Both the position numbers and the translations under genes were made by a program. This document shows, piece by piece, positions 51,726 through 60,710 of a stretch of 64,000 bases of DNA. This stretch comes from Micropruina sonneratiae (GTDB lineage Bacteria > Actinomycetota > Actinomycetes > Propionibacteriales > Propionibacteriaceae), in the NCBI RefSeq assembly GCF_025972045.1, contig NZ_JAPDHX010000007.1, positions 1-64,000 of the forward strand, given 5' to 3'. Each line of letters begins with the position of its first letter. Position 1 is the first letter of the stretch. The notes beneath the pieces were generated by a model. It ran no database searches and was not told where the DNA came from. It was given only the letters and a program-made list of their open reading frames with translations.

Positions 51726-53303
51726 GTGAAGACTCTTTCCGCAGACGTGGTCGTGGTGGGCGGCGGTTCCACCGGCGCCGGCGTGGTGCGCGACGTCGCG
51801 ATGCGCGGCTACTCGGCCATCCTGGTCGACCGGGCCGATCTCGGTCAGGGCACCACCGGGCGCTACCACGGCCTGCTGCATTCCGGCGGCCGGTACGTGG
51901 TCAGCGACCCTCATTCGGCCACCGAATGCGCCGAGGAGAACGAGATCATCACCCGCATCCAGTCGCACGCGGTGGAGAAGACGGGGGGCTACTTCGTCGC
52001 CACCCACGTCGACGACCCCGCCTGGGGCGACGAATGGGCCAAGGGCGCGACCGACACCAAGGTGCCGTTCGAGGAGGTCTCCGTCGCCGAGGTGCTCAAG
52101 GCCGAGCCCCGGGTGAACCCGAAGATCTCCAGGGCGTTCAAGGTGCTGGACGGCTCGGTCGACGGGTGGCAGCTGGTCTGGAGCGCGGCCAACTCGGCCA
52201 AGCAGTACGGCGCCCAGATCCTCACCTACCACCGGGTGACCAAGATCGAGCGCGACGGCGACCGGGTCTCGCAGGTGGTCTGCACCGATGAGAAGACCGG
52301 CGAAGAGGTTCGGATCAACACCAACTTCGTGCTCAACTGCGCCGCCGCCTGGGGCGGGCAGATCGCCCACATGGCGGGCTGTCCCGACGTCCAGGTGGTG
52401 CCCGGCGCGGGCATCATGATCGCGATGAACCACCGGCTCACCAACTCGGTGGTCAACCGGCTCACCTACCCCGCCGACGGCGACATCCTGGTGCCGGTGC
52501 ACACCGTCTGCATCATCGGCACCACCGACCAGAAGGCCGACGACCCGGACAAGCTGGTGATCGCCTGGGACGAGGTCCAGCAGATGCTGGACTGCGGCGA
52601 ACTGCTGGTGCCCGGCTTCCGCGAGGCCCGGGCGATCCACGCCTGGGCCGGGGCGCGTCCGCTGGTCAAGGACTCCCGGGTCGGCTCAGGCGACACCCGG
52701 CACATGAGCCGCGGCATGTCGATCATCGACCACTCCGAGCGCGACGGGCTGAAGGGCCTGCTGACCATCGCCGGCGGCAAGCTGACCACCTACCGGCTGA
52801 TGGCCAAGAACGTGGTGGACGCCATGTGCGCACAGCTGGACGACCCACGGCCCTGCACCACCGCCGACGAGCAGGTGCCCGGCTCGGAGGATCGCAAGAA
52901 CTACGTGATCACCCACCGGCTCGAGGAGCGTGAGCACGACCGCACGGAGGACCAGATCCTGTGCGAGTGCGAACTGATGAGCAAGGGCATGTTCACCAGG
53001 GCGCTGGCCGACCAGCCCAAGGGCAACTTCGACGACCTGCGGCGCCAACTGCGGCTCGGCATGGGCCCCTGCCAGGGCGGCTTCTGCTCGATGCGGGCGA
53101 CCGGTGTCGCGCACCAGAGCGAGCACATCGACATCGAACGCGCGACCGGGCTGATGCGGCTGTTCCTGAAGAATCGGTGGATCGGCATCTGGCCGATCCT
53201 GTACGGCGACCAGGTTCGCCAGACCGCCCTGGACAACTGGATCTTCCAGGGCACGTTGGACGTCGAGCACCTGCCCGGGCCGACGCACGAGGAGGTTGTG
53301 TGA
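51726..53303 (+). CDS. glpA: Anaerobic glycerol-3-phosphate dehydrogenase subunit A
   Basis: A 525-residue FAD enzyme oxidising glycerol-3-phosphate to dihydroxyacetone phosphate. The FAD fingerprint is VVVGGGSTGAGVVRD at the N-terminus, and GTTGRYHGLLHSGGRYVV is a conserved DAO motif. The C-terminal BFD-like domain has CECELM and GMGPCQGGFC cysteines for a [2Fe-2S] cluster. The GTG start (51726) is chosen by GGAGG and the family N-terminus. It forms a complex with GlpB and GlpC at the membrane and passes electrons to quinone. Confidence 0.94.
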   Translation: MKTLSADVVVVGGGSTGAGVVRDVAMRGYSAILVDRADLGQGTTGRYHGLLHSGGRYVVSDPHSATECAEENEIITRIQSHAVEKTGGYFVATHVDDPAWGDEWAKGATDTKVPFEEVSVAEVLKAEPRVNPKISRAFKVLDGSVDGWQLVWSAANSAKQYGAQILTYHRVTKIERDGDRVSQVVCTDEKTGEEVRINTNFVLNCAAAWGGQIAHMAGCPDVQVVPGAGIMIAMNHRLTNSVVNRLTYPADGDILVPVHTVCIIGTTDQKADDPDKLVIAWDEVQQMLDCGELLVPGFREARAIHAWAGARPLVKDSRVGSGDTRHMSRGMSIIDHSERDGLKGLLTIAGGKLTTYRLMAKNVVDAMCAQLDDPRPCTTADEQVPGSEDRKNYVITHRLEEREHDRTEDQILCECELMSKGMFTRALADQPKGNFDDLRRQLRLGMGPCQGGFCSMRATGVAHQSEHIDIERATGLMRLFLKNRWIGIWPILYGDQVRQTALDNWIFQGTLDVEHLPGPTHEEVV

Positions 53304-54583
53304 TGCAGCGTGTCGTGGTGATCGGGGCCGGTGTCGCCGGCCTGGTGGCAGCCATCCGGCTGGCCCGCGGTGGCGCCCGGGTGGCGCTGCTGACCAAGGG
53401 GACGGGGGGCCTGCAACTGTCCCAGGGCACCGTGGACATTCTCGGCTACTCCCCCGACCGGGTCGAGCGTCCGCTGGACGCGCTGGCCGGTTTCGCCGGC
53501 TCACATCCCGGCCATCCCTACGCCCAACTGGACGCCGCCGAGGTCGGCGCGGCGGCCGACTACCTCAAGGAGTTGGTCGGCCCCGGCCTGCTGGTCGGCG
53601 ATCCCGCGGTCAACCTGCAGTTGCCGACCGCCGTGGGCGCCGTCCGGCCCACCGCGCTGGCCTCGCCGAGCATGACCGCCGGCGCCTGCGTCGACGGTGC
53701 GAAGTTCGTCATCGTCGGGCTGAGCCGGCTGAAGGACTTCTATCCCGAGCTGGTGGCGCAGAACCTGAATCGCACCGAGCTGCCCGGGGGCGGACGCCTG
53801 AGCGCCCGCGGGGTGACCATCGACGTGGTGGCCCGCGAGGGCGAGGTCGACTCCTCGGGGCTCACCTTTGCCCGGGCGCTGGACGACTCCGGCTACCGGC
53901 GACGGTTCGCCCAGGCCGTCAAGGCCGTCGTCGAGCCCGGCGAGACGGTGGGGCTGCCCGCGGTCCTCGGCCTGGACGACCACGGCGCCTGGGCCGAGCT
54001 CGCCGAACTGATCGGGGCCGAGGTGTTCGAGATCCCGCTGCCCCCGCCGTCGGTGCCCGGCATGCGGCTCAACCGCACCCTCACCCAGCTGGCGAAGGAC
54101 GCCGGCGTCCGGTACGTGCCCGGCAGCCGGGTGGGCGGCTTCTCGGCGTCCGGCGGCCGGGTCGACAGCGTCCAGTTGGGCGTGGCCGGCGGCCCCCGCG
54201 ACTTCCGCGCCGACGCCTTCCTGCTGGCCACCGGCGGCTTCGAGTCGGGTTCGCTGCACGCCGACTCCTACCACCAGGTGCACGAGATCGTCTTCGACCT
54301 GCCCCTGCGGGTTCCCGAGGGCGCCCTGGTGCACGGTGACTACTGGGGCGAGGCGCAGCCGCTGTTCACCGTCGGCGTCGAGACCGACGAGCGGATGCGG
54401 GTCCGGACGCCGCGTGGCGACGTCGTCTACGACAACGTCTACGCCGCCGGCGGCATCCTGGCCGGCGCCACCCGCTGGCAGGAGAAATCGGGCGAGGGCA
54501 TCGCCCTGGCCAGTGCCGTCAAGGCCGCGGACGCCATCCTGGCCGCCGCAGAATCCACCACCTCGCAAGGAGTTGCCTCATGA
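53303..54583 (+). CDS. glpB: Anaerobic glycerol-3-phosphate dehydrogenase subunit B
   Basis: A 426-residue flavoprotein. The FAD/NAD-binding start is MQRVVVIGAGVAGLVAAIRLARGG. Its TGGFESGSLHADSYHQVHE stretch belongs to the GlpB family, which binds FMN and links GlpA to GlpC. The ATG overlaps the glpA stop (TGATG), and the stop overlaps glpC (ATGA), so all three subunits are made in one unit. Confidence 0.9.
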   Translation: MQRVVVIGAGVAGLVAAIRLARGGARVALLTKGTGGLQLSQGTVDILGYSPDRVERPLDALAGFAGSHPGHPYAQLDAAEVGAAADYLKELVGPGLLVGDPAVNLQLPTAVGAVRPTALASPSMTAGACVDGAKFVIVGLSRLKDFYPELVAQNLNRTELPGGGRLSARGVTIDVVAREGEVDSSGLTFARALDDSGYRRRFAQAVKAVVEPGETVGLPAVLGLDDHGAWAELAELIGAEVFEIPLPPPSVPGMRLNRTLTQLAKDAGVRYVPGSRVGGFSASGGRVDSVQLGVAGGPRDFRADAFLLATGGFESGSLHADSYHQVHEIVFDLPLRVPEGALVHGDYWGEAQPLFTVGVETDERMRVRTPRGDVVYDNVYAAGGILAGATRWQEKSGEGIALASAVKAADAILAAAESTTSQGVAS

Positions 54584-55818
54584 ACGACGCCTCCCACGGC
54601 TTGGAGTTCGCCCAGACGCAGGTCGCCCGGGCGTCGCTGGACCACTGCGTCAAATGCACCATCTGCGAGACGCACTGCCCGGTCTCGGCGGTCACCCCCA
54701 AGTTCACCGGGCCGAAGTTCGTCGGGCCGCAGGCCGAACGGTTCCGGCACGGCGAGTCGGTCGACCATTCGCTCGACTACTGCTCGTCGTGCGGCGCGTG
54801 CACGCTGAACTGCCCGCAGGGTGTCCAGATCGCCGAGTTGAACAGCCAGGCCCGCGCGGTGATGAAGGCCGACCACATGCCGCTGCGTGACCGGCTGGTC
54901 TCGAGCACCACCCTGATGGGCACGCTGATGACACCGGTCGCGCCGCTCGCCAACGCCGCCTTGTCGATCAAGCCGCTGCGCACCGTGGTCGAGAAGGTGA
55001 TCGGCATCCATCGCGACGCCCCGATGCCGAAGGCGAACACCCAGACCATCACCGGCTGGCTGAAGAAGCGGAAGAAGCCGGCCACCCCGGCGTCCCGCGG
55101 CACGGTGGTCTTCTTCCACGGCTGCGCCGGCGGCTACTTCGAGGTCGAGACGTCGAAGAAGTCGATCGAGGTTCTGGAGCACCTCGGCTACGAGGTGCTG
55201 GTGCCACGGCAGGGCTGCTGCGGGCTCGCCCAGCAGTCCAACGGCCTGTTCGACCAGGCCAGCGACAAGGTGCTCAAGCTGTGCGACGAGCTGCGAGCCG
55301 CCGGCAAGGACCTGACCATCGTGTCGGCGTCCGGGTCGTGCACCGGCATGCTCAAGCACGAGGCGCACGAGATCATGGGCGTCGACGACGACCGTCTCAA
55401 GGACGTCGGCACCCGCATCCGCGACATCATGGAGTTCCTGCTGGAGCTGTACGAGGAGGGCGACCTGCCCACCGATTTCGCCGAGGTGCCGCTGACGACG
55501 GTCTATCACGCGCCCTGCCAGCTCAAGAGCCAGGGCATGGGACAGCCCGCGCTGGAGATCCTCAAGCTGATCCCGGGCGTCGAGGCGGTCGAGAGCGGCG
55601 CCACCTGCTGCGGGATCGCCGGCACCTACGGGCTCAAGGCCGAGAAGTACGACGTCGCCCAGGCGGTCGGAAAGCCCCTGTTCGACAAGGTGCGCGACGT
55701 GAACCCCGAGTTCGCGTTGTGCGACACCGAGACCTGCCGGTGGCAGATGCGCAAGGGCACCGGCGCCACGGTCGAGCATCCGATCTTCGTGGTGCATCAG
55801 GCGTACGGCCTGAGCTGA
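54580..55818 (+). CDS. glpC: Anaerobic glycerol-3-phosphate dehydrogenase subunit C
   Basis: A 412-residue iron-sulfur protein. Two ferredoxin motifs (CVKCTICETHCP near residue 26 and CSSCGACTLNCP near 68) bind [4Fe-4S] clusters, and two cysteine-rich CCG-type domains (GCCGLAQQSNG and TCCGIAGTYG) follow. GlpC anchors GlpAB to the membrane and passes electrons to menaquinone. It ends at a strong hairpin and faces the glycerol-3-phosphate dehydrogenase-like gene. Confidence 0.93.
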   Translation: MNDASHGLEFAQTQVARASLDHCVKCTICETHCPVSAVTPKFTGPKFVGPQAERFRHGESVDHSLDYCSSCGACTLNCPQGVQIAELNSQARAVMKADHMPLRDRLVSSTTLMGTLMTPVAPLANAALSIKPLRTVVEKVIGIHRDAPMPKANTQTITGWLKKRKKPATPASRGTVVFFHGCAGGYFEVETSKKSIEVLEHLGYEVLVPRQGCCGLAQQSNGLFDQASDKVLKLCDELRAAGKDLTIVSASGSCTGMLKHEAHEIMGVDDDRLKDVGTRIRDIMEFLLELYEEGDLPTDFAEVPLTTVYHAPCQLKSQGMGQPALEILKLIPGVEAVESGATCCGIAGTYGLKAEKYDVAQAVGKPLFDKVRDVNPEFALCDTETCRWQMRKGTGATVEHPIFVVHQAYGLS

Positions 55819-55834
55819 TCGGCGCCGGCCGGGC

Positions 55835-55863
55835 CGGGATCCCGGCGTCGACCCGGGATCCCG
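55835..55863. terminator. Bidirectional hairpin between glpC and the dehydrogenase-like gene
   Basis: CGGGATCCCGG (55835-55845) pairs with CCGGGATCCCG (55853-55863), an 11-bp perfect stem around CGTCGAC. It lies between convergent genes, 16 bp after the glpC stop and 12 bp from the other stop. Confidence 0.75.
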
Positions 55864-55875
55864 CTCGTCGCGGCC

Positions 55876-56946
55876 TCAGCCCTGGCCGGAGCCGTTGGCG
55901 CCGAAGAAGGTCTTCCACGGCACGTCGACCGCGGCGTCCTTGGCGACGACCTGGTGCAGGTGTCGCAGCAGCGGGAACTGTTCGGGCTGCAGCACGCCAC
56001 GCTCGGTGAGCCGCTCGAAGGCGTCCCCGATCACCTTGATCGCGGCCGCTCCCTCGAGGGTGACCCCAGGCATCCGGTCGCGCGCCTCTGTGAAGGTCAG
56101 CCCCTCCCCGACCAGCGTGCCGACCTTCACGTTGCGGCCGCCCATCGAGGTCACGAAGCAGTCGCCGATGCCGGGCAGGCCCAGCACCGTCGTCCGCTCG
56201 CCGCCGAGCAGATCCATGAACTGGGTCATCTCGACCGAGGCCTGGCCGAACAGCGCCGCGCCGTAGTTGAAGTTCACGTACAGCGGGTCGACCTCCTTCA
56301 ACGCGTTGAGCTGGCCGTGCATGAAACCGGCGCCGAACGCGTAGCAGTTCTTGGTGGCGGCGCAGACCTCGACGCCGACGAAGTCGGTGCTCGTCCAGAC
56401 GTGGTAGAAGTCGGTCTCGTACAGCCCCTTCCACATCTGCAGGACGCCGGCGTCCTCGCCGGTGAACACCACGCTGGTGTGCCGCCTGATCGCCACCTCA
56501 CCGGCGATCGACGGTCCCGCGATGGCCGAGATCGACACCTGCGAGCGGACGTCCTCGGGCACGTGCGCCATCAGCGCCCGGGGCAGGATGGTCAGGTTGC
56601 CGTCGTCGTCGGCCTGCATGCCCTTGGCCAGCGCCAGCACGTGCATGCCCGGCCGCAGCAGCCCGGCGAGCTGCTCGCCGGCCCAGTCGACGCCGAAGCT
56701 GTTCACGCCGCTCATCACCAGCTCGACGCCGTCGAAGGCCTCCGCCGCCTCCTCCAACTGGTAGGCGGTGACGTTGTCCGGCACCTTGAGCTTCAGGTTG
56801 GGATGAATGCCGGACGCCTTGATCGAGTCGATGATCTCGCGATCGAGATGGGTGCCGACCAGTCGCACCTCGTTGCCGTTGTCGGTGAAGGGCGTAGCCA
56901 GCGCGGTCGCCATGATTCCCGTTCCAAGCACCACCAGGGTTGCCAT
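55876..56946 (-). CDS. NAD-dependent glycerol-3-phosphate dehydrogenase-like protein
   Basis: A 356-residue GpsA-family dehydrogenase. The Rossmann loop is VLGTGIMATALA; the substrate-side motif GPSIAGEVA, the active-site Lys region ATKNCYAFGAGF and the motif GIGDCFVTSMGGRN are present. Typical GpsA proteins read GNGSWGTAL at the loop, so this is a divergent branch that may act on a related phosphopolyol. ATG at 56946. It lies opposite glpC and close to a DeoR-type regulator, which suggests sugar-alcohol catabolism or lipid precursor supply. Confidence 0.82.
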   Translation of the reverse strand: MATLVVLGTGIMATALATPFTDNGNEVRLVGTHLDREIIDSIKASGIHPNLKLKVPDNVTAYQLEEAAEAFDGVELVMSGVNSFGVDWAGEQLAGLLRPGMHVLALAKGMQADDDGNLTILPRALMAHVPEDVRSQVSISAIAGPSIAGEVAIRRHTSVVFTGEDAGVLQMWKGLYETDFYHVWTSTDFVGVEVCAATKNCYAFGAGFMHGQLNALKEVDPLYVNFNYGAALFGQASVEMTQFMDLLGGERTTVLGLPGIGDCFVTSMGGRNVKVGTLVGEGLTFTEARDRMPGVTLEGAAAIKVIGDAFERLTERGVLQPEQFPLLRHLHQVVAKDAAVDVPWKTFFGANGSGQG

Positions 56947-57126
56947 GGGCGTTCTCCTTTCCGGCGACAGGACGCCGGGTTGCGTCGACTCGGCGGCCGA
57001 CGGGGGGTTGGCTCGGCACGTGTTCACGAGCAACGCTGCCGGACCTGAGTCTCCCAACCTAGCCTGAACACCCGCCCCTGTCCCGGTTTGTGTGAGCACG
57101 ACAGGGCCTTGCCGCCGGGTGACGAC

Positions 57127-57193
57127 CAATCGCGCCAAGTCACCGCATTCGGCAATCGGGGTGTGACAGAATCGGCAATTGAGCAAACAATCG
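57127..57193. promoter_or_regulatory. Direct repeats upstream of the DeoR gene
   Basis: TCGGCAAT occurs at 57149-57156 and 57172-57179, 23 bp apart. CAATCG also occurs at 57127, 57153 and 57188. DeoR-family proteins bind direct repeats with such cores. The 254-bp gap 56947-57200 between the divergent genes carries no gene. Confidence 0.45.
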
Positions 57194-57200
57194 AAACGCG

Positions 57201-58046
57201 GTGAATGTGAACCGGGAAAACAAAGCCCTTCCCCCGGAGCCGACGACGGCACCGGCGCCCAAGGTCCGCGGCCGCGGATCGGCGGGTGCGTTGCGTGAGC
57301 GCCGGATGACGATCGCCGAGCGCGTGGTGAAGAACGGTTCGGCCTCGGTCGACGAGCTGGTCGAGCTGACCGGCGTCTCGGCGATGACCGTCTACCGCGA
57401 CATCGAAGCACTCGAGGAGGCCGGGGTGCTGCTGCGCCACCGCGGCCAGGTCACGGCCGTCGCCACCGGGTTGAACGAGATCGCCGCCAGCATCCGGGTC
57501 AACCAGAACGCCGAGTCCAAGCAGCAGGTCGCCCGCGTGGTGGCCGACTGGATCCGTCCGGGCAGTTCGATCCTGGTGGACGACTCCACCACAGCATTGT
57601 GGGTGCTGCGGCTGCTCGAGGTGCTGCCGATCACCGTGGTCACCAACTCGATGCTGGTGGCCCGCGAACTCGAGCGCCGCTCCGGCGTGCGGTTGTTCGT
57701 GACCGGCGGCGAGTACCAGGCCTGGGCCGAGTCGATGCTCGGGCAGACGACCACCGACGTGATCGCAGGCATCAGGGCCGACTACTGCCTGATGTCGGCG
57801 TCCGGGATCAGCGACCTGCAGTGCTTCCACCCCTACGAGGACTGCGTCCAGGTCAAGCGGGCGATGATGCGCTCCGCCGCACAGTCCATCCTGCTGCTCG
57901 ACCACACCAAGCTCGACCGGCGCGCGCTGCACACCTTCGCGTCCCTCACCGACTTCAGCCGGGTGGTGGTGGACGCCGCCACCCCCGACACGGCGGTGGC
58001 GGACTATCGCGAGCGGGGCGTGCAGATCGTCAAGGCGTCCGGCTGA
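57201..58046 (+). CDS. DeoR/GlpR-family regulator
   Basis: A 281-residue regulator. The N-terminal helix-turn-helix (MTIAERVVKNGSASVDELVELTG, with VSAMTVYRDI) starts after a basic Pro/Arg-rich tail of 35 residues, which lies outside the family core. The C-terminal domain is a phosphosugar sensor with DDSTTALWVLRLL, VTNSMLVARELE and LDHTKLDR. It stands in front of the RpiB/membrane/HAD unit and divergent from the glycerol-3-phosphate dehydrogenase-like gene, so it may control both. GTG start at 57201; ATG at 57306 would remove the tail. Confidence 0.88.
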   Translation: MNVNRENKALPPEPTTAPAPKVRGRGSAGALRERRMTIAERVVKNGSASVDELVELTGVSAMTVYRDIEALEEAGVLLRHRGQVTAVATGLNEIAASIRVNQNAESKQQVARVVADWIRPGSSILVDDSTTALWVLRLLEVLPITVVTNSMLVARELERRSGVRLFVTGGEYQAWAESMLGQTTTDVIAGIRADYCLMSASGISDLQCFHPYEDCVQVKRAMMRSAAQSILLLDHTKLDRRALHTFASLTDFSRVVVDAATPDTAVADYRERGVQIVKASG

Positions 58047-58179
58047 CGGCACCCGCCCCCTGCGCCCCTGAGGCGCCGGCTCCCCGCGACCCCTGAGGGC
58101 GCTCCGGTGCGCTGCCACAAGCCATCGGACGCCCCGGGACAACCGTCGGACAGTGCCCGGCTTCCCTCACAAATGCTGT

Positions 58180-58207
58180 TACAAACCCCTTGCCCACTGG
58201 TAGGTTC
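58180..58207 (+). promoter_or_regulatory. Promoter candidate for the isomerase-membrane-HAD unit
   Basis: TTACAA (58180-58185) and TAGGTT (58202-58207) are separated by 16 bp and lie 55 bp before the ATG of the isomerase gene. AAAGGAG precedes that ATG. The rest of the 215-bp gap shows no other gene. Confidence 0.4.
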
Positions 58208-58261
58208 GGCTCTAAGCGGGTCCAGTCGGCGGACCCGCCAACCTCGTGCAAAGGAGTACGG

Positions 58262-58753
58262 ATGGGTCTGCGCATCGTGGTCGCGGCTGACATCGCCGGA
58301 TACGACTACAAGGAGCAACTGAAGAAGGATCTCGAGGCCGACGACCGTGTCGATGAAGTCATCGACGTTGGCGTCGGGTCCGGTGAGGACGTCGACTACC
58401 CCCATGTGGCCGTGGAGGGTGCTCGACTGATCAAGGACGGCAAGGCCGACCGTGGCCTTTTCGTCTGCGGAACCGGAATGGGAGTGGCTATCGCTGCCAA
58501 CAAGGTTCCGGGCATCCGGGCAAGCACGGCGCACGACAGCTTCTCGGTCGAGCGCCTGATCCTGTCCAACAACGCCCAGGTCCTCACCTTCGGGCAGCGG
58601 GTGATCGGGCTCGAGTTGGCCCGCAAGCTCGCGAAGGAGTGGCTCGGCTACACCTTCGACCCGTCCTCATCCTCTGCACCCAAGGTGGCCGCCATCGAGT
58701 CGTACGAGACCGGCGACAACAGCGCGGAAGCCGTGCAAACCAGCTGCGACTGA
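58262..58753 (+). CDS. RpiB/LacAB-family sugar-phosphate isomerase
   Basis: A 163-residue isomerase. The catalytic Cys69 is in [21 protein letters not shown], the anion hole follows, and the N-terminus ([13 protein letters not shown]) is of the type found in the branch acting on erythrulose-4-phosphates rather than the GSDHAG of ribose-5-phosphate enzymes. The acid residue is near the end of strand 3. With a membrane protein and a phosphatase, it probably interconverts phosphorylated ketoses or tetroses. The substrate is inferred, not shown. Confidence 0.82.
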   Translation: MGLRIVVAADIAGYDYKEQLKKDLEADDRVDEVIDVGVGSGEDVDYPHVAVEGARLIKDGKADRGLFVCGTGMGVAIAANKVPGIRASTAHDSFSVERLILSNNAQVLTFGQRVIGLELARKLAKEWLGYTFDPSSSSAPKVAAIESYETGDNSAEAVQTSCD

Positions 58754-58793
58754 GCAGCCGGAAAACCTTCACACAACCTGACAAGGACGGCAA

Positions 58794-59792
58794 ATGTTCA
58801 CCAGTGACATTGCAATTTTCTTGCTCGGTCTGATCGCGGCGTTGTTCGGTGGGTACTTCGGTGCCGCCATCGGCGGTAACTTCGCGTTCGCCTTGACCGG
58901 CTTCATGATCCTGGTCTCGTGGGGCATCTTCGTGGGCTCCGGGAGCGACATCGGCTTCAACTACCTGGCCTTCGGCCCGGTGATGGGCCCGCACATCACG
59001 TTCGCGGCCGGCTGTGCCGGCGCCGCCTACGCGATGAAGAAGGGGTTGATCGAATCAGGACGCGACGCCACGTCGCCGCTCGCCCGCCTCGGACGCGTGG
59101 ACGTGCTTCTCGTCGGTGCCGCCTTCGGTGCCTTCGGTTACCTGTTCAACATCGGCCTGAGCTTCGTGCCGTGGCTCGGCGGACACATCGACAGTGTCGC
59201 GCTGACCGTGTTCACCAGCAACGTGCTGGCCCGGGTGATCTGGGGCAACAGCGTGATGGGGTCGGAGAAGTACAACCAGGGAGCGACCTCCTTCCTCAAG
59301 AAGATCGCCCCCAACGACACCGACTTCTGGCTGCGCTACCAGGAGAAGCCGAGCCAGTACATTCCGCTCGGCATCTTCGCCGGTGGCCTGGCCGCCGGTG
59401 CCGGCATCATGCTGGCGCACTTCGTTCCCGGCGGTTCGGCGTGGGCCCACACCCTGCCGTTCGCCATCTCGGCCATCATCATCCTGTTCCTGATCCTCGG
59501 CGCCGAGATGCCGGTGCAGCACCACATCACGATCATCGGCGCGCTGGCCGCGGTGAAGTTCATGCCGGTGCTGGCCGGTGCCGGCTTCGACTGGAACGCC
59601 GACTGGGCCTCCGGCACCTGGATGATCGCCATCGGCGCCATCCTGATCGGGTGTGTGTTCGGTGCCATCTCCGCCTTCCTCGCCGAGTTCCAGTCGCAGT
59701 TGTTCCATCAGCGCGGCAACACCCACATCGACCCGCCGGCCGCCGCCATCTGGCTGTCGACGCTGTTGGTGCTGACCCTGTCCGGTAACTGA
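58794..59792 (+). CDS. Multi-pass membrane protein, unrecognised family
   Basis: A 332-residue protein with about nine or ten hydrophobic helices (for example IFLLGLIAALFGGYFGAAIG, LPFAISAIIILFLILG and MIAIGAILIGCVFGAISAFL). GPVMGPHITFAAGCAGAAY and EMPVQHHITIIGALAAVKFMP are glycine- and histidine-rich and could line a substrate path. It is not an ABC, MFS or PTS protein by any motif I can see, and I do not recognise the family. Its place between the isomerase and phosphatase genes suggests a transporter for the sugar or polyol they handle. AAGGACGG precedes the ATG. Confidence 0.75.
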   Translation: MFTSDIAIFLLGLIAALFGGYFGAAIGGNFAFALTGFMILVSWGIFVGSGSDIGFNYLAFGPVMGPHITFAAGCAGAAYAMKKGLIESGRDATSPLARLGRVDVLLVGAAFGAFGYLFNIGLSFVPWLGGHIDSVALTVFTSNVLARVIWGNSVMGSEKYNQGATSFLKKIAPNDTDFWLRYQEKPSQYIPLGIFAGGLAAGAGIMLAHFVPGGSAWAHTLPFAISAIIILFLILGAEMPVQHHITIIGALAAVKFMPVLAGAGFDWNADWASGTWMIAIGAILIGCVFGAISAFLAEFQSQLFHQRGNTHIDPPAAAIWLSTLLVLTLSGN

Positions 59793-59818
59793 CGACAACC
59801 CCGAAAGGACGGTGCCCC

Positions 59819-60682
59819 ATGACCGCCGACGTGCTGCGTGGACCCAACGAGTTCTACGACGCCTACGTCTTCGACATGGACGGCACCATCTACCTGGGCG
59901 ACCACCTCCTGCCCGGCGCAGCTCGGATGATCAACGAGCTGCGCCGGCGGGAGCTGCCCATCCGCTACCTCTCCAACAACCCCACCAAGGACCCGGAGAT
60001 GTACGCCCGGAAGCTGGCCAAACTGGGCCTGCCCACCCCGGTCGAGGACATCTCCAACACCATCGTCACCACCACCAAGTGGCTGAAGACGCACCATCCC
60101 GACGCCGTGTTGTTCCCGATCAGCGAGGAACCGCTGAAGCGGGCGCTGACCAAGGCCGGCTTCACCCTCAGCGACGATCCCGAAGAGATCGACATCGTGA
60201 TCGCCAGCTACGACCGCACCTTCGAGTACCGCAAGCTGCAGATCGCCTTCGACGCCATCTGGTTCTACAAGCGCGCCTTCCTGATCGAGACCAACCCCGA
60301 CCGGTTCTGCCCCTTCCCGGGCGGGCGCGGCGAGCCCGACTGCGCCTCGATCACCGCGGCGATCGAGGCCTGCACCCGCACCAAGTGCGTGCAGTCGCTG
60401 GGCAAGCCCGACCCGATCATGCTGCAGGTCACGATGGAGGGCCTGGACGCGCGCGTCGAGCACTCCGTGATGGTCGGCGACCGGCTGCAGACCGACATCC
60501 AGATGGCGCTCGACACCGGCATGGTGTCGGGCCTGGTGCTGACCGGAGAGGCGACGGCCGACGACGTCCGTGCGCTGACCCCGGAGCACCGGCCCAGCTA
60601 CGTGATGGACCGCGTCGACCGGCTGATCCCGCCGGCCGTCTGGGACGAACTGGGCTGGACCGAGGACAACTGGGTCGGCTGA
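59819..60682 (+). CDS. HAD-IIA (NagD-type) phosphatase
   Basis: A 287-residue haloacid dehalogenase phosphatase. The nucleophile motif DMDGTIYLG has Asp19 and Asp21, motif II is SNNPTKD, and the Mg motif is GDRLQTDIQMA. The type IIA cap lies between. Family members hydrolyse sugar and glycerol phosphates, pNPP or nucleotides. It follows the membrane protein by 26 bp, so phosphate removal may feed or protect the same route. AAGGACGG-like spacing precedes the ATG. Confidence 0.85.
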   Translation: MTADVLRGPNEFYDAYVFDMDGTIYLGDHLLPGAARMINELRRRELPIRYLSNNPTKDPEMYARKLAKLGLPTPVEDISNTIVTTTKWLKTHHPDAVLFPISEEPLKRALTKAGFTLSDDPEEIDIVIASYDRTFEYRKLQIAFDAIWFYKRAFLIETNPDRFCPFPGGRGEPDCASITAAIEACTRTKCVQSLGKPDPIMLQVTMEGLDARVEHSVMVGDRLQTDIQMALDTGMVSGLVLTGEATADDVRALTPEHRPSYVMDRVDRLIPPAVWDELGWTEDNWVG

Positions 60683-60710
60683 CCCGCCCGGTCCCCACTA
60701 CCGTGGACGG

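Noticed and set aside
54580..55818. glpC as a lactate-utilisation LutA/glycolate-oxidase iron-sulfur protein
   Set aside because: Position directly after glpA and glpB with overlapping codons favours GlpC.
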